A stretch of DNA of 54,551 nucleotides from Prevotella sp. (GTDB lineage Bacteria > Bacteroidota > Bacteroidia > Bacteroidales > Bacteroidaceae), in the NCBI GenBank assembly GCA_017524385.1, contig JAFWSS010000229.1, positions 1 through 54,551 of the forward strand, read 5' to 3'. This document shows, piece after piece, positions 17,556-25,737 of this stretch. The number at the start of each line of letters is the position of its first letter. The first letter of the stretch is position 1. The position numbers were made by a program, and so were the translations under genes. The notes below the pieces were generated by a model. It did no database searches and was not told the origin of the DNA. It was given only the letters and a program-made list of their open reading frames with translations.

Positions 17556-19355
17556 CTATCTGACGACCATCTTTGTGGTTGTTCCGTCGTTTCTTCGTAT
17601 TATGTATGTGCCTTTCGGCAAGTTTCTCACCTCGCTTTCATCAAAGCCTTCCTTCACCTTGGCGCCATTGATGGAATAGACGGCAGCGATGCCCGCCTTT
17701 TGGTCGAGGAACTCATCTATTCTGTCAACCATCTGATTTCCTTTTTTGTTGTTGTTGCTGAAGAAGAAGGAAATGCTTGCATTCTGCTTGTTGCGTTTGA
17801 TTTCCGTGACAGGCTTGTGCATGAGTTTGGTGCCGTCGGTGTTGGTGTGGTAGATGGAAGCCTTTGGAGAAGATTTGTCAGTGAGGCTGTCGTTGCCGTT
17901 GTATGGATAGGCGTCATGTCCTCCCCTTGTGGAGTTACTGGCGTGGAAGACAGTCATTCTCTGATGAGAGTTTCCATATCCGGTGGTATTCACCGAATTG
18001 CTTTCCCAGATGGCTTGGTTGTAGTCCACATGGATGATAAGCAACCCGTTTCCGGGCAAGAAGGAGTCCCATTTCGTCTTGTTCCTGTTTTCCAAGAGGA
18101 AGTATTCGTTTCTGTTGTTGTCGTTGTAGATGACGTAAGCATTTCCCCTTTCGTTAAGCGGTTTTTGGTTGACCACCCACCTGTCGTAAGTGAGTTCGTT
18201 GTATTTCAGCCACCCGGCATATGCCCTTTCATAACTGGTGTAACCAGCGGGCACCCATCCGATACCCTGAGGACCATTGTAACTCCCGCTGTCGAGGATG
18301 TCCCATTCTCCCATGCCGTAATTGCCAGCATAACTTGTATCATAGAAGTCGGGCAGGCCGAGGCAATGTGAGAACTCGTGGCATATGACCCCAAGGCCCA
18401 TCTCCGTGTTGCCATAGTTTGCATATAACTCATTACTGCAAGCATAGACATCTATCATTGCATCATCGAGTTGGAATTCAGCGGGGATTTTACTATTGTA
18501 GTAAGCCGCACTGGATAAAGTCCACATATGGGGCCAGATGGTGTTTGCCGGGCCACCAGTGGCCTCGCCGTATCCTGCATAAAGCACGAACACTTCCTCC
18601 ACCACTCCGTCTCCATCCCAGTCGTAGTCGTTGAAATCAACAAGACTGTCGGCGAGTTGGCAGCACTCCATGATCATCTCCGGTGCTTTGCTGTCATCAC
18701 CGTTGGCATTGCTTCCATAATAAGAGAAGTTTTTGGAGAGTTGCACTGGTCCCACGACATCGAAGGTAAGGTTGAACTTCCCATAGCTCTGGTCGTAGTA
18801 ATAGTCGTGGACGCTTCCGATGGCTCCATACTTGCTATTGGTGTACCCCACCTTGTTGGCAATGTCGTTGTATCTTTCCCATGTCGCCTGCCCTTCGTCC
18901 TCGGCAGAGTAATCCCAGAACTTCTTGTCCTTGAAGTTGGCAAGTATGATGAGTCCCTTCTTGTGTCCAAGGTAGTCGGGATGATCGTTCTCCCCTATCC
19001 TGTTCACTCTCCTCATCCCGTTCTTGATGGAATGCTCCCTAAGAGACTCCATTTCATCGATGGTGTGAATGGCGGCGAGGTCTTCCGGTTGGCGGAATTG
19101 CTGTTCACGAGCCATCACTCCTGTAGACTTGACCATGTTTTCTTCGCTCTTGGCGAAATAGAACACATCGTCCACCTCTATGACAGGCACCTCGTCTCTA
19201 GTAACGTAATAGTGTAGCCTCTCATCACCGATGAGCATGAGTTCAATGGATGTTCCGTCTGGTTGTATGAATGTTCGCCACACTCTTTTGGCAGGTATGG
19301 CCATAACTGCAACTGCCATCACAAAGAAGACAGCAATAAGGAATAACTTGCGCAT
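17556..19355 (-). CDS. Secreted M6-family metalloprotease with type IX-like C-terminal tail
   Basis: A 599-residue protein with a signal peptide (MRKLFLIAVFFVMAVAVMA) and a zinc-protease core containing HEFSHCLGLPDFYD (about residues 323-336), the HExxHxxGxxD signature of M6 immune-inhibitor-A-like proteases. A metal-binding-type DYDWDGDGVVEEV segment precedes it. The last 45 residues (AAVYSINGAKVKEG, LPKGTYIIRRNDG, KMVVR) resemble a type A sorting domain of the type IX secretion system, suggesting export to the surface. It has its own promoter and terminator. Substrate proteins are unknown. Confidence 0.88.
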   Translation of the reverse strand: MRKLFLIAVFFVMAVAVMAIPAKRVWRTFIQPDGTSIELMLIGDERLHYYVTRDEVPVIEVDDVFYFAKSEENMVKSTGVMAREQQFRQPEDLAAIHTIDEMESLREHSIKNGMRRVNRIGENDHPDYLGHKKGLIILANFKDKKFWDYSAEDEGQATWERYNDIANKVGYTNSKYGAIGSVHDYYYDQSYGKFNLTFDVVGPVQLSKNFSYYGSNANGDDSKAPEMIMECCQLADSLVDFNDYDWDGDGVVEEVFVLYAGYGEATGGPANTIWPHMWTLSSAAYYNSKIPAEFQLDDAMIDVYACSNELYANYGNTEMGLGVICHEFSHCLGLPDFYDTSYAGNYGMGEWDILDSGSYNGPQGIGWVPAGYTSYERAYAGWLKYNELTYDRWVVNQKPLNERGNAYVIYNDNNRNEYFLLENRNKTKWDSFLPGNGLLIIHVDYNQAIWESNSVNTTGYGNSHQRMTVFHASNSTRGGHDAYPYNGNDSLTDKSSPKASIYHTNTDGTKLMHKPVTEIKRNKQNASISFFFSNNNKKGNQMVDRIDEFLDQKAGIAAVYSINGAKVKEGFDESEVRNLPKGTYIIRRNDGTTTKMVVR

Positions 19356-19371
19356 GCGTATAATTTTTGTG

Positions 19372-19402
19372 CAAAATTAGTGCAAAAGTATGTAAAATCA
19401 AA
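19372..19402 (-). promoter_or_regulatory. Promoter of the M6 protease gene
   Basis: On the minus strand TTTG (19402-19399), 19 bp spacer, TAATTTTG (19379-19372), 17 bp before the ATG. A second TACTTTTG lies just upstream. Confidence 0.65.
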
Positions 19403-19442
19403 AAAAAGTAGCAAAAAAAAATTATTAATGTAAGGAAATCAT

Positions 19443-19450
19443 TATTTTTG
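19443..19450 (+). promoter_or_regulatory. -7 element of a possible leaderless promoter
   Basis: TATTTTTG at 19443-19450 precedes the glycosyltransferase ATG by only 5 bp, so transcription would begin at or near the start codon. No good -33 element is seen. Confidence 0.4.
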
Positions 19451-19455
19451 CACTA

Positions 19456-20358
19456 ATGTTGGCATCTCCCCATATAAGCATCCTCATTCCCACCTACAAC
19501 GACGTCTGTGTAGACCTGGTGAAAGCCCTTCATCAGCAAGCCGTTTCATTGCCAGATTTGTCGTTTGAGGTGTTGGTGGGCGACGATGGCAGCACCGATA
19601 TGGCAACAGTGTCGGCCAACAGTTCTCTGGATGCCCTTCCCCACTGCCGCGTGCTTCGTCGAGATTGCAACAGCGGCCGTGCAGCCATCCGCAATTACCT
19701 GGCCCGGGAGGCTCGCGGAGAATGGCTGTTGTTTGCCGACAGTCATATGTCAGTGGTTCGCGACGATTACCTTTCCACCTACCTATCCCATTTGGGCGAC
19801 TCTCTTTTGTATGGAGGTTATGTCTTGCCAACGGAAGCCTCCCGTTGCAGTTTGCGTTATCTCTACGAACTTTCCTGCATCGAAGGTCAAGATGTAGCAG
19901 TACGCTCCCGCGCCCCTCACGCTCGTTTCCACACCTGCAATTTCATGGTTCGCCGCGAGGTGATGCTGGCTCATCCTCTCGACGAGCGTTTTCGTCGTTA
20001 CGGGTATGAGGATGTGCTCTTCGGCAAGACCTTGGAATGCGCCGGCATAGGCATCAAGCATATCGACAACCCATTGGGGTTCAACAGGTTTGAGTCGAAC
20101 GAGCGTTTTATGGAAAAGACGGAGGAGGGGTTGCAGACGTTGTATTCCTTTCGTGAGGAGTTGGCAGACTATTCCCGTCTGTTAGCTGTAAGCCATCGTC
20201 TGAAGGATCTTCATCTGTCGTGGCTTTTCCGTGGGATTCACCGTGTGGCGGGTTCGCGCATACGCCATTGCCTGACGGGCGACCACCCTTCAGTGTTCTG
20301 GTTTAAAATCTATCGCTTGGGATATTTCCTGGATTTAGGAGGAGATAGGAAGTCTTAG
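19456..20358 (+). CDS. Family 2 glycosyltransferase
   Basis: A 300-residue GT-A-fold transferase that would move a sugar from a nucleotide-sugar donor. It shows ISILIPTYND at the N-terminus, VLVGDDGSTD (about residues 39-48), RNSG-like CNSGRAAIRN, FADSH as the DxD-equivalent, and GYEDVLFG near residue 180, the ED catalytic region. No membrane segment is evident. No other polysaccharide genes are adjacent, so its acceptor is unknown. The final codons and the stop lie inside a 10-bp periodic array, so the C-terminus (GGDRKS) may have been created by the repeat. Confidence 0.85.
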   Translation: MLASPHISILIPTYNDVCVDLVKALHQQAVSLPDLSFEVLVGDDGSTDMATVSANSSLDALPHCRVLRRDCNSGRAAIRNYLAREARGEWLLFADSHMSVVRDDYLSTYLSHLGDSLLYGGYVLPTEASRCSLRYLYELSCIEGQDVAVRSRAPHARFHTCNFMVRREVMLAHPLDERFRRYGYEDVLFGKTLECAGIGIKHIDNPLGFNRFESNERFMEKTEEGLQTLYSFREELADYSRLLAVSHRLKDLHLSWLFRGIHRVAGSRIRHCLTGDHPSVFWFKIYRLGYFLDLGGDRKS

Positions 20359-20380
20359 GAAGCAATAGGAAGTCTTAGGG
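20336..20380. repeat. 10-bp periodic TAGG(A) array containing the glycosyltransferase stop
   Basis: TAGG at 20336, 20346, 20356, 20366 and 20376, spaced exactly 10 bp; the first four read TAGGA. The TAG of the third unit is the stop codon of the glycosyltransferase. The same 10-bp spacing occurs at 24326-24385 and 30071-30110. Confidence 0.85.
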
Positions 20381-20419
20381 ATACCAGGGTGTCCAGGAAT
20401 AAAGAATCTTGAAAAGGCC

Positions 20420-21433
20420 TCAATAGATGACGATGGTCTTCAGCCAGTCGGAAAGGATGCCTGCATATTGGTTTTGGGAGTCGGCGATGAGAACGATGAC
20501 TTGTCCTCCATCGGGCAGTTTCGGTCCGAGGCACATCCCTTCATAGTTGGCGATGGAGAAGTCGAGCAGTCCGATGGCAGTCATCCACTCTGCAACGAGT
20601 TTCTTTTGCAGGAAGCCATCTTTCTTCGGTCTGGTCGATGACGCCCGCTGGTTTTGCTGCGGTTTCACCTCATAAATCTTGCAGTTGACGAAAGCTCCCA
20701 ATTTGGCTTGTGGCACGGCGAACTCTCTCTCCAACACGAGCAGCCGTCCATCGTCGAGAGCCGTCAACGCACTCACTCCCATGGCATAACTCTGCGGGTG
20801 CATTTCAGCCTCACATTCCGGTTCGTCCATCAGATACCAATAATGTGCCACAGGTTTCAAGTTTTCATTGAACGCCTGCAACCGGAGTGCGTTTTTCACA
20901 CCGTTGGTAGAATTAGCCCTCTCGCCATCTCCATTGAGGGTGCTCTCGCTGGTGACCCAGAAGCGGTGTGTGGCGGCGTTGTAGGTGAGGGCCTCCAAGC
21001 CATAGGCTTTCGTGGTGCCTTGGAAGACCTTTGGGATGTCCAGTTTTCGCCCTGTAAGTTTGCCTTCCATATTGAGTTCCACCACTTGGTTGTCGCGCTC
21101 CCGAGTGACAAAAAGGGTGTTGGTTTTCTTGCGCCACGTGATGCCTTCGTTGTCTCTCCCCTGTCCATTATTACCTTTGAATCCCATGCATTTGGCAGAG
21201 ACGATGTCGCCTTTGGAGTTGATTTGGATGTTGAAGAGGAAGAAGCCTTCACGTTCGGTGTTGTCCGACACCACTGCATATCGGTTTTCACCGAGCCAGG
21301 TGATGCCGCTATATCCTCCTGCGGGAATGTCTTCGGGAAAGGCATGCTGTTCATGTTCAACCACCTGTGCGCCAAGCGGCATGGGCAGCAGCAACCATGT
21401 CCAAAAAATGAATTGTATGAAAGTAAGCCGCAT
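20420..21433 (-). CDS. Secreted phytase-like esterase domain protein
   Basis: A 337-residue protein with a signal peptide (MRLTFIQFIFWTWLLLPMPLGA) and one domain of the 'esterase-like activity of phytase' family, a beta-propeller-like fold. Typical pieces are GYSGITWLGENRYAVVSD near the start, GRDNEGITW, YGLEALTY and NYEGMCLGP near the end. Homologues are often annotated as phytase-like, but the true substrate is unknown. It follows gldE by 20 bp and is probably the last gene of the ssb-gldE transcript. Confidence 0.82.
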   Translation of the reverse strand: MRLTFIQFIFWTWLLLPMPLGAQVVEHEQHAFPEDIPAGGYSGITWLGENRYAVVSDNTEREGFFLFNIQINSKGDIVSAKCMGFKGNNGQGRDNEGITWRKKTNTLFVTRERDNQVVELNMEGKLTGRKLDIPKVFQGTTKAYGLEALTYNAATHRFWVTSESTLNGDGERANSTNGVKNALRLQAFNENLKPVAHYWYLMDEPECEAEMHPQSYAMGVSALTALDDGRLLVLEREFAVPQAKLGAFVNCKIYEVKPQQNQRASSTRPKKDGFLQKKLVAEWMTAIGLLDFSIANYEGMCLGPKLPDGGQVIVLIADSQNQYAGILSDWLKTIVIY

Positions 21434-21453
21434 AGGGAATGTGATGAAAAAGA

Positions 21454-22764
21454 CTAATGTATGACGACCTTGACTTTCGATATGCGCCGCTCCTCAATGG
21501 CTATCACCTCGAAGGAATATTTGCCAAATGAGATTTTGTCACCCACCTTGGGGAAGTCGCCATTGAGTTCCAGAAGCAGTCCTGCAATGGTGTCGGCATC
21601 GCCCTCCACGTCGGCGAAATCGTCATCAATGTCGAGAGTTTTGTAGAAGTCGGAAAGAGAGGTCTTTCCTTCAAAAATATAGGTGTTGTTGTTGATTCGG
21701 GTGAACTGTTTCTCCTCTTCGTCGTATTCGTCGTGAATCTCTCCCACGATTTCCTCGAGGATGTCCTCCAGGGTGACGAGTCCACTCGTCCCGCCAAACT
21801 CATCCACTACGAAAGCGATATGCACCTTGTTTTCCTGGAAATCCCTGAGCAAGTCGTCGATTTTCTTGGTTTCAGGTACGAAATATGGAGGGCGTATGAG
21901 GCTCTGCCACCTGAACGAGGCCGTTTTCCCAATGTGCGGGAGCAAGTCCTTGATATACAGCACTCCCCTTATGTTATCGACACTTCCTTGATAGACCGGA
22001 ATACGACTGTAGTTGTTCTCCACGATGCACCCCAACACCTTGTTGAAATCGTCTTTCATGCTCAGGTAGACGATGTCCTGCCTCGGTGTCATGATTTCCT
22101 TCGCCGTCTCGTCGCCAAAGCGTATGATGCCTTGCAACATGCGCTGCTCCTCCTTGATATCGTCTTTGTCGGTAAGTTCCAACGCCTGCTCAAGGTCGTC
22201 AACGCTAAGCACATGCGACTCTTTCTGGACGATTTTCCCTGCCAAAGCGCCACTGCTCATAAGGATGGTTTCCAGAGGCCAGAACAGTCTTCTGAGCAAC
22301 ATGATGCCTCCTGCCGACCTTCTGCAATATTTCAATGGGTTTTGTCTTGCATACACCTTGGGCATGATTTCGCCGAAGAGCAGGAGCAAGAAGGTGAGAA
22401 TGACGGTGATGCATATGAACTGCAGCCATCGTGCCTTCCCAAAGTCCACCACGCTGGCAAAGACATAGTTGCATAGCATGATGATGGTGACGTTGACGAG
22501 ATTGTTTGTGATGAGTATGGTGGCGAGAGTCCTCTCGCTGTCGTCCCTGAGTTGCTGTATTTTCCTGTCGTTGTCGTTTCGCTCAGGATCGAGTTCGTTA
22601 AGGTCGTTGGGTGAAAGGCTGAAGAATGCTATTTCAGATGCGCTGGCGAACCCCGAGAAGCAGAGCAGCAACAATGCCAGTGCCATGGCAACCCACACCC
22701 CTAGAGTGGGGGCGTTGCAATGCACCTCCTTCAATGTTTGTAGAAAATACGTAATGCTGTCCAC
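21454..22764 (-). CDS. gldE: Gliding-motility-associated GldE / hemolysin-type CBS transporter protein
   Basis: A 436-residue inner-membrane protein of the CNNM/CorB class. An N-terminal DUF21 domain has about four hydrophobic segments (residues 22-190), then a CBS pair with the MTPRQDIVYLS and FVVDEFGGTSGLVTLEDILEEIVGEI motifs, then a C-terminal CorC/HlyC transporter-associated domain (about 345-430). In Bacteroidota the gene next to ssb is named gldE; it is linked to gliding and surface secretion in flavobacteria, while the family as a whole is tied to divalent-cation transport. It lies 20 bp after ssb and 20 bp before the phytase-like gene. Confidence 0.88.
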   Translation of the reverse strand: MDSITYFLQTLKEVHCNAPTLGVWVAMALALLLLCFSGFASASEIAFFSLSPNDLNELDPERNDNDRKIQQLRDDSERTLATILITNNLVNVTIIMLCNYVFASVVDFGKARWLQFICITVILTFLLLLFGEIMPKVYARQNPLKYCRRSAGGIMLLRRLFWPLETILMSSGALAGKIVQKESHVLSVDDLEQALELTDKDDIKEEQRMLQGIIRFGDETAKEIMTPRQDIVYLSMKDDFNKVLGCIVENNYSRIPVYQGSVDNIRGVLYIKDLLPHIGKTASFRWQSLIRPPYFVPETKKIDDLLRDFQENKVHIAFVVDEFGGTSGLVTLEDILEEIVGEIHDEYDEEEKQFTRINNNTYIFEGKTSLSDFYKTLDIDDDFADVEGDADTIAGLLLELNGDFPKVGDKISFGKYSFEVIAIEERRISKVKVVIH

Positions 22765-22784
22765 TTCGCTTTGGGTAAAAGGAG

Positions 22785-23180
22785 TCAGAACGATGCCTCT
22801 GCGTTTTGACCGTCAGCCTTCGATTTGTCCTCCTCTTCCGTCGGCTGTTGGGATTTCGGGGAGAGTAGTTCCATGTTCTCCACCATGATTTCGGTCACAA
22901 ATCTTCGCACACCCTTCTGGTCGTCATAAGAGCGATACCTGATGCGACCCTCGACGAAGAGTTTGTCGCCTTTGTGAACATACCTCTCTGCAATTTTAGC
23001 CAGTCCGCGCCACAGCACGATGTTGTGCCAGTCGGTGCGATCGGGAACAGACGTCCCGTTGGGCAGTGTATAACCTCTCTCGGTGGTGGCCAATGGGAAG
23101 GTGGCTACAGCCTGGTCGGCATCATAATATCTGACGTCAGGTTCCTTGCCCACATTGCCTATCAGCATGACCTTATTCAT
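22785..23180 (-). CDS. ssb: Single-stranded DNA-binding protein
   Basis: A 131-residue OB-fold protein that coats ssDNA in replication and repair. MNKVMLIGNVGKEPDVRY and DWHNIVLWRGLAKIAERY are typical. A strong Shine-Dalgarno site (AAGGAGG), rare in this phylum, lies about 7 bp upstream of the ATG. Unusually, the C-terminus ends NAEASF rather than the acidic DDDLPF-like tip that recruits partner proteins, though an EEEDKSKAD stretch precedes it. It heads the gldE unit. Confidence 0.92.
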   Translation of the reverse strand: MNKVMLIGNVGKEPDVRYYDADQAVATFPLATTERGYTLPNGTSVPDRTDWHNIVLWRGLAKIAERYVHKGDKLFVEGRIRYRSYDDQKGVRRFVTEIMVENMELLSPKSQQPTEEEDKSKADGQNAEASF

Positions 23181-23235
23181 AGTTTTTCCTCCTTGTTGTT
23201 AATTTAGTCCTCCTTGTTTCAAGAAGAGTGTTTGG

Positions 23236-23790
23236 TCACTTCCACATTCCAAGATATTTGAACTTGAAATTCTTCCCTTTTGCCGAGGGGAACTGACTCC
23301 TTCCATCGACCCTCTCCCTGAGGTGTTCCACGATGCGGTTGTAGCAGTCGAGACCAGACAAAGCCTTGCATCTTGCGACAAAATGAGTGTCGCGATACTC
23401 ATGCTTTCCGGTGGCAGCGATCATGACGACGCGTTTGAAGTCGAGTGCGCCTTCATACCATCCCCGCCGCTCTTCCGTGAGTCGGCTGGCAACCACATTG
23501 GCAGCAGCCTTGCGGTCGTTTCCTTGCGTAGGGGCTGTGTTTGAGCGCAGTGCTTTCTTCTGCTTGAAGTCAAGCATGGTGGAAGCCTCGGTCTTGATGA
23601 TGATGAAATACACCCTCGGCCTGACCTTGTAGCGTTTAGGATAATATACGTCGCTTTCCACGTATTCACGTACATCTGCTTCAATCTGTGGGTTCATTCC
23701 CACTTCTGGAATGGAGCACAAGAAATCAATGGCCTCATCGGCATTGTAAACCAATGTCTCCTTGTCAAAATATCGAATATATAAGTTCAT
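23236..23790 (-). CDS. Conserved hypothetical protein
   Basis: A 184-residue soluble protein without signal peptide, beginning MNLYIRYFDKETLVYNADEA. The middle is basic (PKRYKVRPRVYFIIIKTEA, then KKALRSNTAPTQ), the end is rich in Lys and Phe. I recognise it only as a Bacteroidales-type conserved protein of unknown function. It lies between the tRNA cluster and ssb on the same strand, 31 bp after the last tRNA, with no promoter visible in that gap; read-through from the tRNA operon is possible. Confidence 0.7.
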   Translation of the reverse strand: MNLYIRYFDKETLVYNADEAIDFLCSIPEVGMNPQIEADVREYVESDVYYPKRYKVRPRVYFIIIKTEASTMLDFKQKKALRSNTAPTQGNDRKAAANVVASRLTEERRGWYEGALDFKRVVMIAATGKHEYRDTHFVARCKALSGLDCYNRIVEHLRERVDGRSQFPSAKGKNFKFKYLGMWK

Positions 23791-23821
23791 TGATTGGGTT
23801 TTTCTTATCCTAAAAAAAAAG

Positions 23822-23894
<73 letters not shown>

Positions 23895-23912
23895 AACAAA
23901 TAAAAATTATGG

Positions 23913-23996
23913 TGAAGAGGAGGAGACTCGAACTCCCACGTCACAATTGACACTACCCCCTCAAAGTAGCGCGTCTACCAATTCCGCCACCTCTCC
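23913..23996 (-). tRNA. tRNA-Leu (GAG)
   Basis: An 84-nt class II tRNA: GGAGAGG acceptor pairs with CCTCTTC, discriminator A, anticodon loop TTGAGGG (anticodon GAG) on stem CTACT/GGTAG, and a long variable arm. CCA is not encoded. Confidence 0.95.
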
Positions 23997-24024
23997 ATCA
24001 TGTGATGTCTTGCATAAAAAATTG

Positions 24025-24106
24025 TGCCCAGAACAGGACTCGAACCTGCACGTATCTCTACACACGCACCTGAAACGTGCGCGTCTACCAATTCCGCCAC
24101 CTGGGC
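24025..24106 (-). tRNA. tRNA-Leu (CAG)
   Basis: An 82-nt class II tRNA: GCCCAGG acceptor pairs with TCTGGGC, discriminator A, anticodon loop TTCAGGT (anticodon CAG) on stem CACGT/GCGTG, with a variable arm. Confidence 0.95.
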
Positions 24107-24146
24107 TTCTGAGACTTGGTCTCCTTGGCATTTATGCAAGACACAG

Positions 24147-24219
<73 letters not shown>

Positions 24220-24260
24220 GTCAACCTTGAAAACAAGGTGCATTTCTCTAAATGCGGTTG

Positions 24261-24291
24261 CAAAGGTAATGCTTTTTTTTTAACCGACAAA
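24261..24291 (-). promoter_or_regulatory. Promoter of the tRNA operon
   Basis: On the minus strand TTTG (24291-24288), 19 bp spacer, TACCTTTG (24268-24261). An exact Bacteroidota consensus about 42 bp upstream of the first tRNA. Confidence 0.8.
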
Positions 24292-24325
24292 TTTTTCTCT
24301 TGTTTTTTTTTCGATTTTTACAAAA

Positions 24326-24385
24326 TAGGAGGTTTTAGGAGGCTATAGGACGTTATAGGAGGGAATAGGACGTCATAGGAGGCCA
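24326..24385. repeat. 10-bp periodic TAGGA array after nspC
   Basis: Six TAGGA cores at 24326, 24336, 24346, 24356, 24366 and 24376, with variable 5-base spacers, ending 6 bp from the nspC stop codon (24392-24394 on the minus strand). Confidence 0.88.
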
Positions 24386-24391
24386 AATAGG

Positions 24392-25537
24392 CTAATCCAT
24401 ACGGTCGCGGTAGTCCTCGTAAGTGTATTGCCGGAGCATCTCCAAACGCCCGTCTGTTCTTTGCAGCGCGATGCTTGGATGTGTGATGCCGTTGAACATA
24501 TTGGTTTTCACCGTGGTGTAATGCAGCATATCCTCGAAGATGAGTTCCTCGCCCACCTTCAGTGCGTGGTCGAACCTCCACGCCCCCATGAAATCGCCGG
24601 CGAGGCAACTGTTTCCCCCGAGCCGGTAAACATGGTCGCCCTCCCCCACATTGTCGGCGGCCTCTAGCGGAAGTGCTTCCGCCCCTCTCACTTCGGGTTG
24701 GTATGGCATCTCCAGGCAGTCGGGCATATGGCATGTGAAACTGACATTGAGTATGGCCGTCTTGATGCCATGGTCTTGCACGACATCCACCACCGCCGCC
24801 TTCAGGTATCCGGTTTGCCAGGCGAAGGCGCTTCCAGGTTCGAGAATCACCTTCAGCCATGGGTAGCGTGCGCGGAAGTCCTTCATCATTCTAATGAGCC
24901 GTGGAATGTCATAGTCCTTGCGTGTCATGAGATGCCCTCCTCCGAAATTCATCCATTTGAGTTGGCTGAACCATGGCGAAAACCGTCGTTCTATATGTTC
25001 CAACGTGCGCTCGAACACATCAGCGCCGCTTTCGCAATGGCAATGGCAGTGGAACCCCTCCACCCCGTCGGGCAGCACCTTTGGCATGGCCTTGTCGCTC
25101 ACGCCGAAGCGGGTACCAGGGGCGCAAGGGTTGTAAAGGGCCGTTTCCACCTCGCTATATTCCGGATTGACCCTCAACCCCAGGCTGATGGATGGTTGGA
25201 TGCTGCGAACCCTCTTCGCATATCGCTCGTATTGGGAAAGGGAGTTGAAAGTGAGATGGCTGGAACAGCGAGCGATGTCATCCACCTCGTCTTCGGTATA
25301 GGCCGGCGAAAAGGTGTGTGCGGGTACGCCAAACTCGTCATAGGCAAGCCTTGCCTCGTAGAGTGAACTTGCCGTGGTGGCGTGGATGTATTCCTTGAAG
25401 ATGGGGAAGGTTTTCCACAATGCATATGCCTTGAAGGCAAGGATTACCTCGACACCGGCCTCCTCGGCCACAGAGCGAATCAGGGAGAGATTATCGCGCA
25501 GCCGAGCCTCTTCCAATATATAAATAGGTGTGTTCAT
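24392..25537 (-). CDS. nspC: Carboxynorspermidine decarboxylase
   Basis: A 381-residue PLP-dependent fold III decarboxylase that converts carboxy(nor)spermidine to (nor)spermidine, the final step of the alternative polyamine route common in gut Bacteroidota. The PLP lysine lies in ILAFKAYAL (K36), HCHCHCESGAD and MNFGGGHLMTR follow, and the catalytic cysteine is in RLGGNSCLAGDF (about 308). Length is normal. Its partner, carboxy(nor)spermidine dehydrogenase, is not in this window. Divergent from the antiporter gene. Confidence 0.93.
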   Translation of the reverse strand: MNTPIYILEEARLRDNLSLIRSVAEEAGVEVILAFKAYALWKTFPIFKEYIHATTASSLYEARLAYDEFGVPAHTFSPAYTEDEVDDIARCSSHLTFNSLSQYERYAKRVRSIQPSISLGLRVNPEYSEVETALYNPCAPGTRFGVSDKAMPKVLPDGVEGFHCHCHCESGADVFERTLEHIERRFSPWFSQLKWMNFGGGHLMTRKDYDIPRLIRMMKDFRARYPWLKVILEPGSAFAWQTGYLKAAVVDVVQDHGIKTAILNVSFTCHMPDCLEMPYQPEVRGAEALPLEAADNVGEGDHVYRLGGNSCLAGDFMGAWRFDHALKVGEELIFEDMLHYTTVKTNMFNGITHPSIALQRTDGRLEMLRQYTYEDYRDRMD

Positions 25538-25675
25538 ATCGTCTTTTTACGTTTTGTGTGCGAAGTTAGTGAAAAAAAAGCTAAACAAAAGAACATAAGT
25601 GCAATAATTCTTGAAATTTTGCCAATCCATGGTGCAGTTACTCCATTTCGGCATAAAAAAAAGAAATACATTTCT

Positions 25676-25706
25676 TTTGTTCTGCTCTCATTTTTTCGTA
25701 ACTTTG
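25676..25706 (+). promoter_or_regulatory. Promoter of the AspT/YidE-type antiporter gene
   Basis: TTTG (25676-25679), 19 bp spacer, TAACTTTG (25699-25706), 31 bp before the ATG at 25738. Confidence 0.75.
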
Positions 25707-25737
25707 CAGCCGATTTCAAAAAATCGCATCTATCAAA

